Positions 1 through 8,543 of a DNA stretch of 64,000 nucleotides are shown here, in pieces (position 1 is the first letter of the stretch; each line of letters opens with the position of its first letter). The position numbers and the translations under genes are program-made. Under the pieces are notes generated by a model. That model saw nothing but the letters and a program-made list of their open reading frames with translations, was not told the DNA's origin and did not search any database. Source of the DNA: Spirochaeta isovalerica (lineage in GTDB: Bacteria > Spirochaetota > Spirochaetia > DSM-2461); NCBI RefSeq assembly GCF_014207565.1, contig NZ_JACHGJ010000001.1, positions 1 through 64,000 of the forward strand, in the 5' to 3' direction.

Positions 1-88
1 GAAAGAATATCTGTTTGATAGGCTGGCAGTGTAAGTGCAGAAATGCATGATCAGCTGACCAGTACTAATTTTCCGTGAGGCTTGACCA
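1..88 (+). rRNA. rrl: 23S ribosomal RNA, 3' end (partial)
   Basis: The first ~88 bases match the conserved 3' end of bacterial 23S rRNA: TGATAGGCTGG, GTGTAAG, the stretch ending in AGTACTAAT, and CCGTGAGGCTTGACC. The rest of the gene lies outside the window. The exact 3' end is estimated by analogy with E. coli 23S, which ends shortly after GCTTAACC. It is followed by a spacer and 5S rRNA in the usual order. Confidence 0.93.
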
Positions 89-123
89 TATTATTGTTTA
101 TCCCTTGCAAGGTGTAATTTCTA

Positions 124-193
124 TTTCACATTCAAATTATGATGTATGCGAGAGCGCAAGCGGCAGCATACTCGATAATTTGATAAAGTGAAA
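124..193 (+). other. Large 23S-5S spacer hairpin (RNA processing stem)
   Basis: An imperfect inverted repeat folds the spacer. TTTCAC, CAAATTAT and TGTATGC pair with GCATAC, ATAATTTG and GTGAAA across a ~16-nt apical loop. Position and length suggest a double-stranded processing site for RNase III-type cleavage of the rRNA precursor; that role is inferred. A second small stem, TAGCCTT/AAGGCTA, follows at 207-226. Confidence 0.6.
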
Positions 194-287
194 AGAAATT
201 AGACCGTAGCCTTCAGCTTAAGGCTATATATTTCAAGAGAAAACAAAGCAATTGTGCATCGTGTCAAAAGCGGTACACAGTATTTAT

Positions 288-399
<112 letters not shown>

Positions 400-613
400 T
401 TTTTTTTGTCCAAATCATTTTAGCGAATACACTAATTGTCATTTTGTGAGCTGCGACGACCCTTGGGCACAGCGCGTACCATGAGACGCGAAACTTGCAG
501 CGTCGAACAAGCTGCTTTGCAGCGCTAAAACGAGGAACGCGCATAGGAAGTGAGCTTGAGCGAACTGGAACTGGCGGACTCGTTCCTCGGCAAGCCTGCG
601 GTACTATCCTGAT

Positions 614-630
614 GTCGCCAGGCTTTTTTA
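614..630 (+). pseudogene. 5S rRNA 3'-end remnant with its T-tract
   Basis: GTCGCCAGGC followed by six T is identical to the end of the real 5S gene and its terminator, and GGTACT lies just upstream (600-605). The rest of the 5S sequence is not recognisable here. This suggests an old, decayed duplication of the 5S end. It may still work as a weak terminator, with CCTG/CAGG as its stem. Confidence 0.5.
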
Positions 631-911
631 TTTATAAATGTTATCATAGCTATGAAACTTTTTTGATTTATTATAGCTGCGACGATCTGCGGCTGCTTAG
701 CCTGGCAGTAGATCATAGACTGCATCCAGCCCCTGAGTTCAGTGAGTACTGAAGCGGAGCCTATCTTGTTTTTAGTGCTGATAGAATTATATTTCCCCGT
801 TTCGTAATCTAATCTGCGAACTTTGATTGTTCCAAAATCTATGCTTCTAGATTTTTCTATTCTATTTCAAAATAATGTTAATCACTGTAAATACTTTAGA
901 TTCATTGATAA

Positions 912-929
912 AAAAGAAATATTTCTTTT
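912..929. promoter_or_regulatory. 18-bp perfect palindrome upstream of ktrBA
   Basis: AAAAGAAAT is followed immediately by its reverse complement, ATTTCTTTT. It lies ~45 bp upstream of a TATAAT hexamer, so it could be an operator. The DNA is AT-rich, so chance is also possible. Confidence 0.35.
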
Positions 930-946
930 CTCTTGCAATTACTCTT

Positions 947-977
947 TTGTAAGATCTTTATGAACCAGATGTATAAT
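947..977 (+). promoter_or_regulatory. Candidate sigma70 promoter for ktrBA
   Basis: A perfect TATAAT lies at 972-977, preceded by TTGTAA at 947-952. The 19-bp spacing is longer than ideal, so the -35 assignment is weak. It would give a leader of ~60 nt before the 1046 start. Confidence 0.35.
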
Positions 978-1045
978 TCACAGATTTAACTAATTTTGAC
1001 TTTTTTTGTTAGATCAAAAATTGATAGTATTTTATTATAGAGGCT

Positions 1046-2371
1046 ATGAAAAGTTATTTTTCTTCGGGTAAACTGCTATTTTTTACCTATTTTATTATGA
1101 ATATATTTCTCGGTTCATTATTGCTGAAATTACCTATAGCGTGGACAGGATCAGAGCCTATTCGTTATATAGACACTTTATTCACAGCAGTTTCAGCTGT
1201 ATGCGTAACAGGCCTGGCTACTGTCGGAACAAATGAGTTCTCTAGATTCGGTCAGATTGTGATTCTTATTTTAATTCAAGCCGGAGGATTGGGTATAATT
1301 ACATTCTCCACTATCTATCTGGCACTGCCCGGAAGTCGTGTCTCATTGCGGAATAGTAAAATTATCCGTGAATACTTTATTATGGATTCAAATTTTACTC
1401 CAAAGGATATTGTCAGAGCAATTTTAACTGTAACTTTAATTGCAGAGCTCACGGGAATGCTTCTTTTATTCATAGAGTTCAATAGGGCCGGCATAGACAG
1501 CCCTGTTTTTTCATCTTTGTTTCATTCTGTTTCTGCTTTCTGTAATGCCGGTTTTTCGCTGTTCCCAGACAGTCTTGAATCCTTTCAGAATAACAGGTTG
1601 ATCACCATAACAATCGCTACATTAATTGTTGTTGGCGGTATTGGTTTTATGGTTATTTCGGATATCTATCAATTTTTCAGAGGTAAAAAAAGAAAACTCC
1701 GCTTTCATTCCAAGATGATGATTATTGCCACTATATCATTAATTTTCATAGGCGCTATTGTTTATGGCCTTCTTGAATGGAATGGGGTTTTTTCTGATAT
1801 GAAAACCTCTGAAAAAATTATTCCAATATTTTTTCAATCAATAACAACGAGAACTGCCGGTTTTAACAGCGTTTCTCAATCGGCTTTATCACCACCTTCT
1901 AAATTTTTTACATTACTGATGATGTTTATCGGAGCCGGTTCCGGTTCAACGGCTGGAGGAATAAAAGTCTCAACAGCTTTTATTCTTTTCATTATCTTAT
2001 TCAAAGGTGTCGATGACAAGGGTGAGGTTCGGATATTGGGGCGGAGATTATCTTCAGAACATCTTACCAGAGCTGCACTTTTCTTTGTTAAAGCTGTATT
2101 TATTCTGTTTTTAAGTATTTTCTTTCTGATATTTATGGAGTCTGGAAAAGGGTTTTCCTATCTGGATATTATTTTTGAGAGTTTTTCCGCATTGGGGACT
2201 GTCGGTTTATCTGCCGGTTTAACTCCCTATCTTTCAGTAGGAGGAAAAATGATAGTTATCGCTACTATGTTTGCAGGACGGGTCGGTTTGTTTGCACTCA
2301 TAATGCCTATGCATATTAGTTATAAAGATAGATTTATAGATTATCCAAAAGGTGAGGTTTTAATAGGCTAA
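1046..2371 (+). CDS. ktrB: Potassium uptake membrane protein, KtrB/TrkH family
   Basis: A 441-residue integral membrane protein forming the K+ translocation subunit of a Ktr/Trk system in the inner membrane. Four M-P-M repeats can be picked out by their selectivity-filter loops: AVCVTGLATVG, SAFCNAGF, TTRTAGFNSV and SALGTVGLSAG. The gate-region sequence GAGSGSTAGGIK sits in the third unit, and a family-typical GRVG lies near the C-terminus. The length fits KtrB better than the ~480-residue TrkH. An AGAGG ribosome site lies just before the ATG. The stop overlaps the next ATG by one base (TAATG), so it is translationally coupled to its regulatory subunit. Confidence 0.93.
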   Translation: MKSYFSSGKLLFFTYFIMNIFLGSLLLKLPIAWTGSEPIRYIDTLFTAVSAVCVTGLATVGTNEFSRFGQIVILILIQAGGLGIITFSTIYLALPGSRVSLRNSKIIREYFIMDSNFTPKDIVRAILTVTLIAELTGMLLLFIEFNRAGIDSPVFSSLFHSVSAFCNAGFSLFPDSLESFQNNRLITITIATLIVVGGIGFMVISDIYQFFRGKKRKLRFHSKMMIIATISLIFIGAIVYGLLEWNGVFSDMKTSEKIIPIFFQSITTRTAGFNSVSQSALSPPSKFFTLLMMFIGAGSGSTAGGIKVSTAFILFIILFKGVDDKGEVRILGRRLSSEHLTRAALFFVKAVFILFLSIFFLIFMESGKGFSYLDIIFESFSALGTVGLSAGLTPYLSVGGKMIVIATMFAGRVGLFALIMPMHISYKDRFIDYPKGEVLIG

Positions 2372-3084
2372 TGAAACAGTTTGCAATTATCGGAGTTAGT
2401 ACTTTCGGGAAAAGAGTCCTTGACGAGCTTGTAGAAGTCGATTGTGAAGTTATTCTTATAGATAAACGAAGTGAATTGATTGATTTATATAAAGATAGCG
2501 TCACAAGCGCTTATATTGCCGATGTCTTAAATGAAGAGACCATCAATAAACTAATTCCGGTAGATATCGACGCTGTTATCGTTGACCTGGGAGACAATAT
2601 TGAAGCATCGATACTCGTTACCAAGTATTTGAAAAATAAAAATATTAAAAATATTGTTGTTAAGGCGGAAACAGATCAACATGGCGAAATCCTGACGATT
2701 GTCGGCGCTGACCATGTAGTTTTTCCCTATCGGGAAGCGGCCATTCGTGTCATACCCATGCTGGTTTCATCTTTACTCTTCAATTATATGGCTATCGGAA
2801 ACGGCTTGGTGATGGCTGAAATCCGTGTACCGGACGTATTTATCGGTCAGTCTCTGATTGAAGCTAATATTCGGGCTACAAAAGGAATAAATGTTGTAGC
2901 CATTCGAAATGAAGAAACGGGTGGAAGTTTCGATTTCTTTTCTCCTGAAGTTCGTTTACAGGTTGGTGATGTACTTCTTGTAGTTGGCAAGGAAGAAAAT
3001 GTTGTCTCCTTCGCTGAAGCCGATCTGCCTGAACGAAAGAAAGGGATAGGTTCCTTTTTTAAGTTCATATTCCCCAGAAAGTAA
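2371..3084 (+). CDS. ktrA: Potassium uptake regulatory subunit KtrA/TrkA (RCK protein)
   Basis: A 237-residue cytoplasmic RCK protein that gates KtrB in response to bound nucleotide. The N-terminal Rossmann fold starts with FAIIGVSTFGKRV, a variant of the GxGxxG loop with the acidic residue at the end of strand 2 (ILIDKR). The central VVKAETDQHGEIL is typical of RCK_N. An RCK_C (TrkA_C) domain fills roughly residues 150-225 (VFIGQSL, GDVLLVVG). It starts on the last base of ktrB, which supports a two-gene operon. Confidence 0.93.
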   Translation: MKQFAIIGVSTFGKRVLDELVEVDCEVILIDKRSELIDLYKDSVTSAYIADVLNEETINKLIPVDIDAVIVDLGDNIEASILVTKYLKNKNIKNIVVKAETDQHGEILTIVGADHVVFPYREAAIRVIPMLVSSLLFNYMAIGNGLVMAEIRVPDVFIGQSLIEANIRATKGINVVAIRNEETGGSFDFFSPEVRLQVGDVLLVVGKEENVVSFAEADLPERKKGIGSFFKFIFPRK

Positions 3085-3107
3085 AGCAAGTCTTCAGGAT
3101 ATAAAAA

Positions 3108-3284
3108 AGGTTGATATTGAACAGAATTCCTTTCTTCACTACAAAAAAAGAAGGAAAAGGTACCGGCCTGGGATTGAGTTTGTCTTATTTTATAATAACT
3201 GATACACACAAAGGGAAAATGTATGTCTCTTCCGAGCTGAATAAAGGAACGACCTTTACAATTCTTCTGCCTCTTGAGCAATAA
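3108..3284 (+). pseudogene. Decayed histidine-kinase C-terminal fragment
   Basis: An open frame without a start codon, entered after an in-frame stop near 3098, encodes ~55 residues that are clearly the end of a sensor-kinase ATPase domain. They include [17 protein letters not shown] (F and G2 boxes of HATPase_c) and the closing [16 protein letters not shown] before TAA. The phosphoacceptor His, N box and G1 box are all missing. It sits just behind ktrA on the same strand, so a sensor kinase probably once followed the K+ uptake genes, or a recombination event left this tail. No function is expected. Confidence 0.8.
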
Positions 3285-3312
3285 AAAAACCCGGCCTAAA
3301 CCGGGTTTTTTT
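3284..3312. terminator. Bidirectional intrinsic terminator between ktrBA and nifJ
   Basis: The stem CCCGG (3290-3294)/CCGGG (3301-3305) has A6-7 on its left and T7 on its right. It can therefore end transcripts from both the plus-strand ktr region and the minus-strand nifJ gene. Confidence 0.85.
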
Positions 3313-3328
3313 GTCCATTAAAGACGGT

Positions 3329-6300
3329 CTAGAGCAGACCACCCATTTTTTTATAGACTTCCATTCTCTTCTTCGCATCAGCTTCCGCTTCTTTGAAGAG
3401 TCTTTCAGCATCCTCAGGAGCTGTTTTTGTAAGAGTTGTATAACGTCTTTCAGCTCTGATGAAGTCCTGATAAGCATCTTTGGGATCTTTAGTTTCCCAG
3501 ATGAACTTGGAACCGTCCTCAAGGGCAGGGTTGAATCTGTAGAGAGGCCAGTAACCGGCATCAACAGCGGCTTTCTGCCTGGACTGTGTCTTGGACATAT
3601 CGATTCCGTGTGCAATACAGGGAGAGTACGCGAATACGATTGAAGGTCCGTCGTAAGCTTCAGCTTCCATAAGAGCTTTCTGAGCCTGGGCTCTGTTCGC
3701 TCCCATAGAGATTGATGCTGTGTAGACATATCCATAGCTCATTGCCATAAGTCCGAGGTTTTTCTTTCCGAGTCTCATCCCGGCGTTGGCGAACTTCGCA
3801 ACAGCTCCGATAGGTGTTGCTTTAGATGCCTGACCACCTGTGTTGGAGTAAACTTCCGTATCGAGTACGAGAATGTTTACATTTCTTCCGGAAGCCATAA
3901 CGTGGTCAACACCACCGTAACCGATGTCATAAGCCCATCCGTCACCACCGATGATCCAGACTGATTTATCCTGGAAGTAATCTTTCAGCTCGAGAATTTT
4001 GTTGAGAGCCGTTTTGGTCTCTCCGGAAGCTGCGCTGATTGCTGCAGGAAGAGCCTTTGCAACTGCAACCTGAGCTTCATATGCATCATCATCCTTGGAT
4101 GACCACAATTCCATCGCTTTGTTGAGTGCTGCTGTCAGTTCAGGAGTTGTTCCGGCTGCAAGCACTTTCTCAACGTTAACCTGGAGAAGTTCTCTGTTGG
4201 AGTCGATAGCCAGTCTCATACCGAAACCGTATTCAGCGTTGTCTTCGAACAGCGAGTTACCCCATGCAGGTCCTCTTCCGTTATCGTCTTTAGTGTAGGG
4301 GATGGTCGGGAATGTACCACCGTAGATGGAGGAGCATCCTGTTGCGTTGGCCGCAACCATTCTTTCACCAAAGAGCTGGGAGACGAGTTTGACATAAGGA
4401 GTTTCACCACATCCCGCACAAGCTCCGGAGAACTCGAAGAGAGGCTTCTTGAACTGGGCACCTTTAACAGTATCGATCTTTGTTCCTTCCAGAACATTGT
4501 TGGGAAGATTTTCGAAGAACTGAGCCATTTCGGGCTGACCGATTTTTCTCTCATCGTGGAGTGAAGTCATGACAAGCGCTTTGTCTTTTGCGGGACATAC
4601 ATCCACACAGACTCCACAACCTGTACAATCCTCAACGTAAACCTGGATTCTGTATTCCAGATCATTTTCGTTTTTGGTTTTGGATTTGAGAGTTACAAAT
4701 CCTTCTGGCTTGTTAGTCAGTTCTTTGGGGTTGATCTGTTTAGCTCTGACAACCGCGTGAGGACAAGCCATGGAACACTGGTTACACTGAATACAGTTTT
4801 CCGGGATCCATTTTGATACAAAAGCAGAGACACCGCGTTTCTCAAGTTTAGTAGTCCCTGTGGGAAGAACTCCGTCAAAAGACATATGAGAAACGGGAAT
4901 GTTGTCACCTTTCTGTTTCATAACAGGCTCGACAATATTTTTAGCAAAATCATCTGCATCTGCAGGAATAAGTGCTTTGGGAACATAGGCATTTCCGACT
5001 GTTGCAGGAATAGTAACTTCGTGGAGTCCTTCACCTGCTTTGTCTACCGCGTTCCAGTTCATCTTAACTATATCTTCACCTTTTTTGATGAAGGATTTCT
5101 CGATGAATTTTTTAATCAGATCGATCGCCTGAGCTTCGGGAAGAATGTTGGATACTTTGAAGAATGCGGCCTGCATAACTGTGTTGATTCTGAATCCGAG
5201 ACCGACTTCCTGTGCGATCTTAAGAGCATCGATGCAGTAGAATTTAATCTTTCTGTCAATAATGATCTGCTGCTCTTCCGCTGTCAGTGTTTCAAAAACC
5301 TTGTCTGCGGGAGTTTCAGTGTTAAGCATGAAGATCGCGCCCTCTTTGAGAGGTCCGAGCATATCGTATCTACCGATATAGGCATCGTTGTGACAAGCTA
5401 CAAAGTCGGCGTGATCGATAAGCCAGGGCATATTTACAGAGCTCTTACCGAATCTGAGGTGAGATACAGTAACACCACCGGATTTTTTAGAGTCATAGGA
5501 GAAATAAGCCTGAGCATTCAGGTCAGTCGCATCACCGATGATTTTGATTGAGTTCTTGGAAGCTCCAACCGTTCCGTCGGCACCGAGTCCCCAGAACATG
5601 CAGCTCTTGATATCATCAGCGGAAACATCGATGTTTTCTTTAACAGGAATGGACAGGTTAGTCACGTCGTCGTTAATACCGACAGTAAAGTTATGGAAAG
5701 CGGCACCGTCGAGGTGATCGTATACGGCTTTAACCATGGAAGGTGTGAATTCTTTTGAAGAGAGACCGTATCTTCCGCCGATGATTTTTACATCCTTACC
5801 TGCCATAGACGCTACTACGTCGAGGAAAAGAGGTTCACCGATTGCGCCGGGCTCTTTTGTTCTGTCCAGAACAGCAATTTTTTTGACTGTTTTGGGCAGA
5901 GCATTCACAAAATGCTCAACAGAGAAAGGTCTGTAGAGTCTGACTTTAACAAGACCGACTTTTTCACCTTTTTTGTTGAGGTATCTTACTGTTTCATCAA
6001 TGGTATCGCATCCTGATCCCATAGCGATGATAACTTTTTCGGCGTCAGCTGCTCCGACGTAATCGAAGAGGTGGTAGGCTCTTCCGGTTACTTTGGCAAC
6101 TTCATCCATATATTTCTGAACAATTCCGGGAACTTCCGTATAGTATTTGTTGGAAGTTTCTCTTCCCTGGAAGTAAACGTCCGGGTTCTGAGCAGCAACC
6201 TTAACGATCGGTGCTTCAGGTCTCATGGATCTGTTTCTGAATCTTTCGATGTATTCAGGTTTTACCATGGACTTGATTGTTTCGTATGAAATTTCTTCCA

Positions 6301-6853
6301 CTTTCTGGATTTCATGAGAGGTCCTGAAACCGTCGAAGAACGACAGGAAGGGAATCTGGCTTTCCAGAGTCGCGAGGTGAGCAACAAGTGCCATATCCAT
6401 AGTTTCCTGGATTGAGGAAGCCGCTGTCATCGCGAAACCTGTGTTTCTGACAGACATAACGTCGGAGTGGTCTCCGAAGATGGAAAGTGACTGCGCAGCG
6501 ATAGATCTGGCTGAAACATGTATTACACAGGGCATCATTTCCCCGGCAATTTTATGCATGTTGGGGATCATCAGAAGAAGTCCCTGTGATGCAGTAAATG
6601 TAGTTGTAAGAGCTCCTCCACTAAGAGACCCGTGTACCGCACCTGCAGCTCCCGCTTCAGACTGCAACTCAACAACATCTACGATTGTGCCGAATACGTT
6701 GGTTCTACCTGTACTGGCCCAAATCTCGGAATTCTCACCCATCGGTGACGACGGAGTGATAGGATAGATAGCTGCTACTTCACTGAATGCGTAAGCAACA
6801 TGAGCTGCAGCCGTGTTACCATCGATGGTAACCATTTTTTTGTTATCTGACAT
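3329..6853 (-). CDS. nifJ: Pyruvate:ferredoxin (flavodoxin) oxidoreductase
   Basis: A 1174-residue single-chain PFOR. It oxidises pyruvate with CoA to acetyl-CoA, CO2 and reduced ferredoxin in the cytoplasm of anaerobes. Domains in order: N-terminal pyrimidine-binding domain with AIYPITPSSPMGE; transketolase-like domain II; gamma domain (FWGLGADGTVGASKNSIKI); a two-cluster ferredoxin domain with CIQCNQCSMACP and CTGCGVCVDVCP; and a C-terminal ThDP domain with CAGCGETPY, GCSS, GGDGWAYDIGYGG and NTGGQASKATP. Length and order match the homodimeric enzyme. Codon choice is strongly biased, as expected for an abundant protein. The small ferredoxin at 17329 is a likely electron acceptor. Confidence 0.97.
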   Translation of the reverse strand: MSDNKKMVTIDGNTAAAHVAYAFSEVAAIYPITPSSPMGENSEIWASTGRTNVFGTIVDVVELQSEAGAAGAVHGSLSGGALTTTFTASQGLLLMIPNMHKIAGEMMPCVIHVSARSIAAQSLSIFGDHSDVMSVRNTGFAMTAASSIQETMDMALVAHLATLESQIPFLSFFDGFRTSHEIQKVEEISYETIKSMVKPEYIERFRNRSMRPEAPIVKVAAQNPDVYFQGRETSNKYYTEVPGIVQKYMDEVAKVTGRAYHLFDYVGAADAEKVIIAMGSGCDTIDETVRYLNKKGEKVGLVKVRLYRPFSVEHFVNALPKTVKKIAVLDRTKEPGAIGEPLFLDVVASMAGKDVKIIGGRYGLSSKEFTPSMVKAVYDHLDGAAFHNFTVGINDDVTNLSIPVKENIDVSADDIKSCMFWGLGADGTVGASKNSIKIIGDATDLNAQAYFSYDSKKSGGVTVSHLRFGKSSVNMPWLIDHADFVACHNDAYIGRYDMLGPLKEGAIFMLNTETPADKVFETLTAEEQQIIIDRKIKFYCIDALKIAQEVGLGFRINTVMQAAFFKVSNILPEAQAIDLIKKFIEKSFIKKGEDIVKMNWNAVDKAGEGLHEVTIPATVGNAYVPKALIPADADDFAKNIVEPVMKQKGDNIPVSHMSFDGVLPTGTTKLEKRGVSAFVSKWIPENCIQCNQCSMACPHAVVRAKQINPKELTNKPEGFVTLKSKTKNENDLEYRIQVYVEDCTGCGVCVDVCPAKDKALVMTSLHDERKIGQPEMAQFFENLPNNVLEGTKIDTVKGAQFKKPLFEFSGACAGCGETPYVKLVSQLFGERMVAANATGCSSIYGGTFPTIPYTKDDNGRGPAWGNSLFEDNAEYGFGMRLAIDSNRELLQVNVEKVLAAGTTPELTAALNKAMELWSSKDDDAYEAQVAVAKALPAAISAASGETKTALNKILELKDYFQDKSVWIIGGDGWAYDIGYGGVDHVMASGRNVNILVLDTEVYSNTGGQASKATPIGAVAKFANAGMRLGKKNLGLMAMSYGYVYTASISMGANRAQAQKALMEAEAYDGPSIVFAYSPCIAHGIDMSKTQSRQKAAVDAGYWPLYRFNPALEDGSKFIWETKDPKDAYQDFIRAERRYTTLTKTAPEDAERLFKEAEADAKKRMEVYKKMGGLL

Positions 6854-6867
6854 TTACTCAGTCCTCT

Positions 6868-6896
6868 TTAATATAGAGTTTAAATTTTACAGTCAA
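6868..6896 (-). promoter_or_regulatory. Candidate sigma70 promoter for nifJ
   Basis: On the minus strand TTGACT (6896-6891) is followed after 17 bp by TATTAA (6873-6868). The predicted transcript start falls only ~8 nt before the ATG, inside the AGAGGA ribosome site. Either the leader is extremely short or the true promoter is slightly upstream. Confidence 0.35.
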
Positions 6897-6984
6897 ATGC
6901 TAACATTTTTAGAGATAATTGCGCAATAGAAAGAAGGGGTTACAGGCAGAACCGATAAATAAATAACTATTTTACAAAAGACAT

Positions 6985-8538
6985 CTATTCATCATAAATA
7001 AGTCGCAAATAGGGTATTGTAGCGAATTTTTGTAAAGTGGTTTCGTATATGAAATTAGATGGCCTTTTGTGTTTCGCAAGAGGAATTGTGTTTGAGAAAC
7101 TGTGCAAAATGGCATCAGTTTTATCACTGTATATTTTATAACTCCAGTTTTTTTCCAGAATGTCTTTTCGATGACTGCAGTCAGTAATAAAGGATTTTTT
7201 TATATGGTCAACAACAATGCTGTTGTCCCTTCTGCATTGATTCATAAAATGAGAATCTTCCTTAAGCAGTTTCATAACCTCAATCTGCATTTTCAGCGTC
7301 AAAAGGGAAAAATCAATGCTGATTTGATTTAACTGATTATCAATCTCGGTTTCAAGCATTTCCAGAAGACTGTCCGGCAGATAAGTTGATAGACTCCCTA
7401 TCTTTTCCCTGTAAAGTTGTACCAGCGCCGGGATATCCAGAGAGGAAGAGGGGACATTTAACCGATCATAAAAGAATGTTTCATGCTCGGCAAAAACGGG
7501 CTTGAAACTTTCGAGTACATCAAGGTCTCTGGCAATCAGCGGCTTTCCCCAGTTGAGAGAATTGAGAAACAAATATCCGAATCCTTCCTGAACGGAGGTC
7601 GAAAGAACAGCAGAGCAAGATGCTATGAGCTCGGGAAAAAACAAATCGGCCTTATCCAGATCAAACCCTATACCGAATAGTCCGGGAGCCAGTCCCGATT
7701 CAAAAATCTCTTTGATCCGTGTCGAGTATCCTTCTTCTCTCTGGGAAACGCCAGGTAGTGTGACTATAACATTTTTATCGGAAATCATTGCCAGAAAAGC
7801 CGCTTCAGCCACATTCTTACGGCGGATGGCACGTACGGGATAAATCATGTAAGGCTCATCGGCTTTCCAGCCGGGAAACTGCCGGGAAAAAGCTTTTGTA
7901 AGCGAAGAGCTGACATTAATCTCCTCCCGCTTCTTCAGATTCTCCAGAGAGATGGGGTTTTCCAGAAGAAAAAGCCTTCTGTCCGGGATCCCGGCATTTT
8001 TTAAATTATTGAAATCCCGGCTGTTGATAACCGCATATCTCACATTGTCTTCGCTGCTGTATATATCGCCTTTAATGATCGATGTGAGGCTATGAAAGAG
8101 CTCGTAGCGGGAGCACTCAGGGAAATCATGAATATGAAAAACCATTTTTTGGGAAGTGTCTCTGGCAATTTCCAGTAAGGCTTTTGTAAAATAGGGATTT
8201 TTCCCAAGATGGTAATTATGAATCCACCAGACTGATTCATCTCCGGAAAAATCGATAGTCAGCCGTTTTTTTATTGAATCTGAACAGACTCCTTTCTCCA
8301 AACGCTCCTGATAGTCTATTTCATCGATTATAATAATTTCCAGCCGTCTCTTCTGGTCTGAGGACAGAGAAAGGATGATTTTTTCCCGGACCTTGTCCAT
8401 ATTATCCTGACGACCGGAAACAATCGTTATTTTATCAATCTCTCCGCTGTTGCTGAGATAAGCCTGAACTGCAGATATGACAACATCTGTAACACCGCCG
8501 GGTAGAAAATGATAGTGGAAAATAATCAGGTGTTTCAA
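6985..8538 (-). CDS. Glycosyltransferase, GT-B fold (GT4-like)
   Basis: A 517-residue cytoplasmic protein with a two-lobed GT-B layout. The N-terminus has a Gly-rich first loop (FHYHFLPGGVTDV). The C-terminal Rossmann half contains YPVRAIRRKNVAEA, where the RxxRRKN segment corresponds to the R/K donor-phosphate site, and later STSVQEGFGYLFLNSLNWGKP, the EGFG-type motif of GT4 enzymes. Donor and acceptor cannot be read from sequence. It lies 5 bp downstream of a second GT4 gene on the same strand, so the pair probably build one glycan or compatible solute. The C-terminal ~130 residues have no clear family match. Confidence 0.75.
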   Translation of the reverse strand: MKHLIIFHYHFLPGGVTDVVISAVQAYLSNSGEIDKITIVSGRQDNMDKVREKIILSLSSDQKRRLEIIIIDEIDYQERLEKGVCSDSIKKRLTIDFSGDESVWWIHNYHLGKNPYFTKALLEIARDTSQKMVFHIHDFPECSRYELFHSLTSIIKGDIYSSEDNVRYAVINSRDFNNLKNAGIPDRRLFLLENPISLENLKKREEINVSSSLTKAFSRQFPGWKADEPYMIYPVRAIRRKNVAEAAFLAMISDKNVIVTLPGVSQREEGYSTRIKEIFESGLAPGLFGIGFDLDKADLFFPELIASCSAVLSTSVQEGFGYLFLNSLNWGKPLIARDLDVLESFKPVFAEHETFFYDRLNVPSSSLDIPALVQLYREKIGSLSTYLPDSLLEMLETEIDNQLNQISIDFSLLTLKMQIEVMKLLKEDSHFMNQCRRDNSIVVDHIKKSFITDCSHRKDILEKNWSYKIYSDKTDAILHSFSNTIPLAKHKRPSNFIYETTLQKFATIPYLRLIYDE

Positions 8539-8543
8539 TGATC

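Larger units (their letters stand above)
409..1045. other. Long non-coding interval with a 5S-like remnant
   Basis: No convincing protein gene is present; short open frames here have no start signal and no recognisable product. Two segments recur at nearly the same spacing. GTCGCCAGGCTTTTTT from the 5S end and terminator (390) recurs at 614, and AGCTGCGACGA at 449 recurs at 675. GGTACT also precedes both copies of the 5S end. The part between is rich in short stems: GCTGC/GCAGC at 511-523, and CGAGGAACG at 531-539 pairing with CGTTCCTCG at 581-589. The last 200 bases are AT-rich and hold the upstream region of the potassium transport genes. Confidence 0.6.

Noticed and set aside
4886-5551. 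A 221-codon open frame antisense to nifJ, and other shadows in that gene
   Set aside because: It is a by-product of strong codon bias in nifJ; no motif, no start signal, Cys/Phe-rich nonsense composition.
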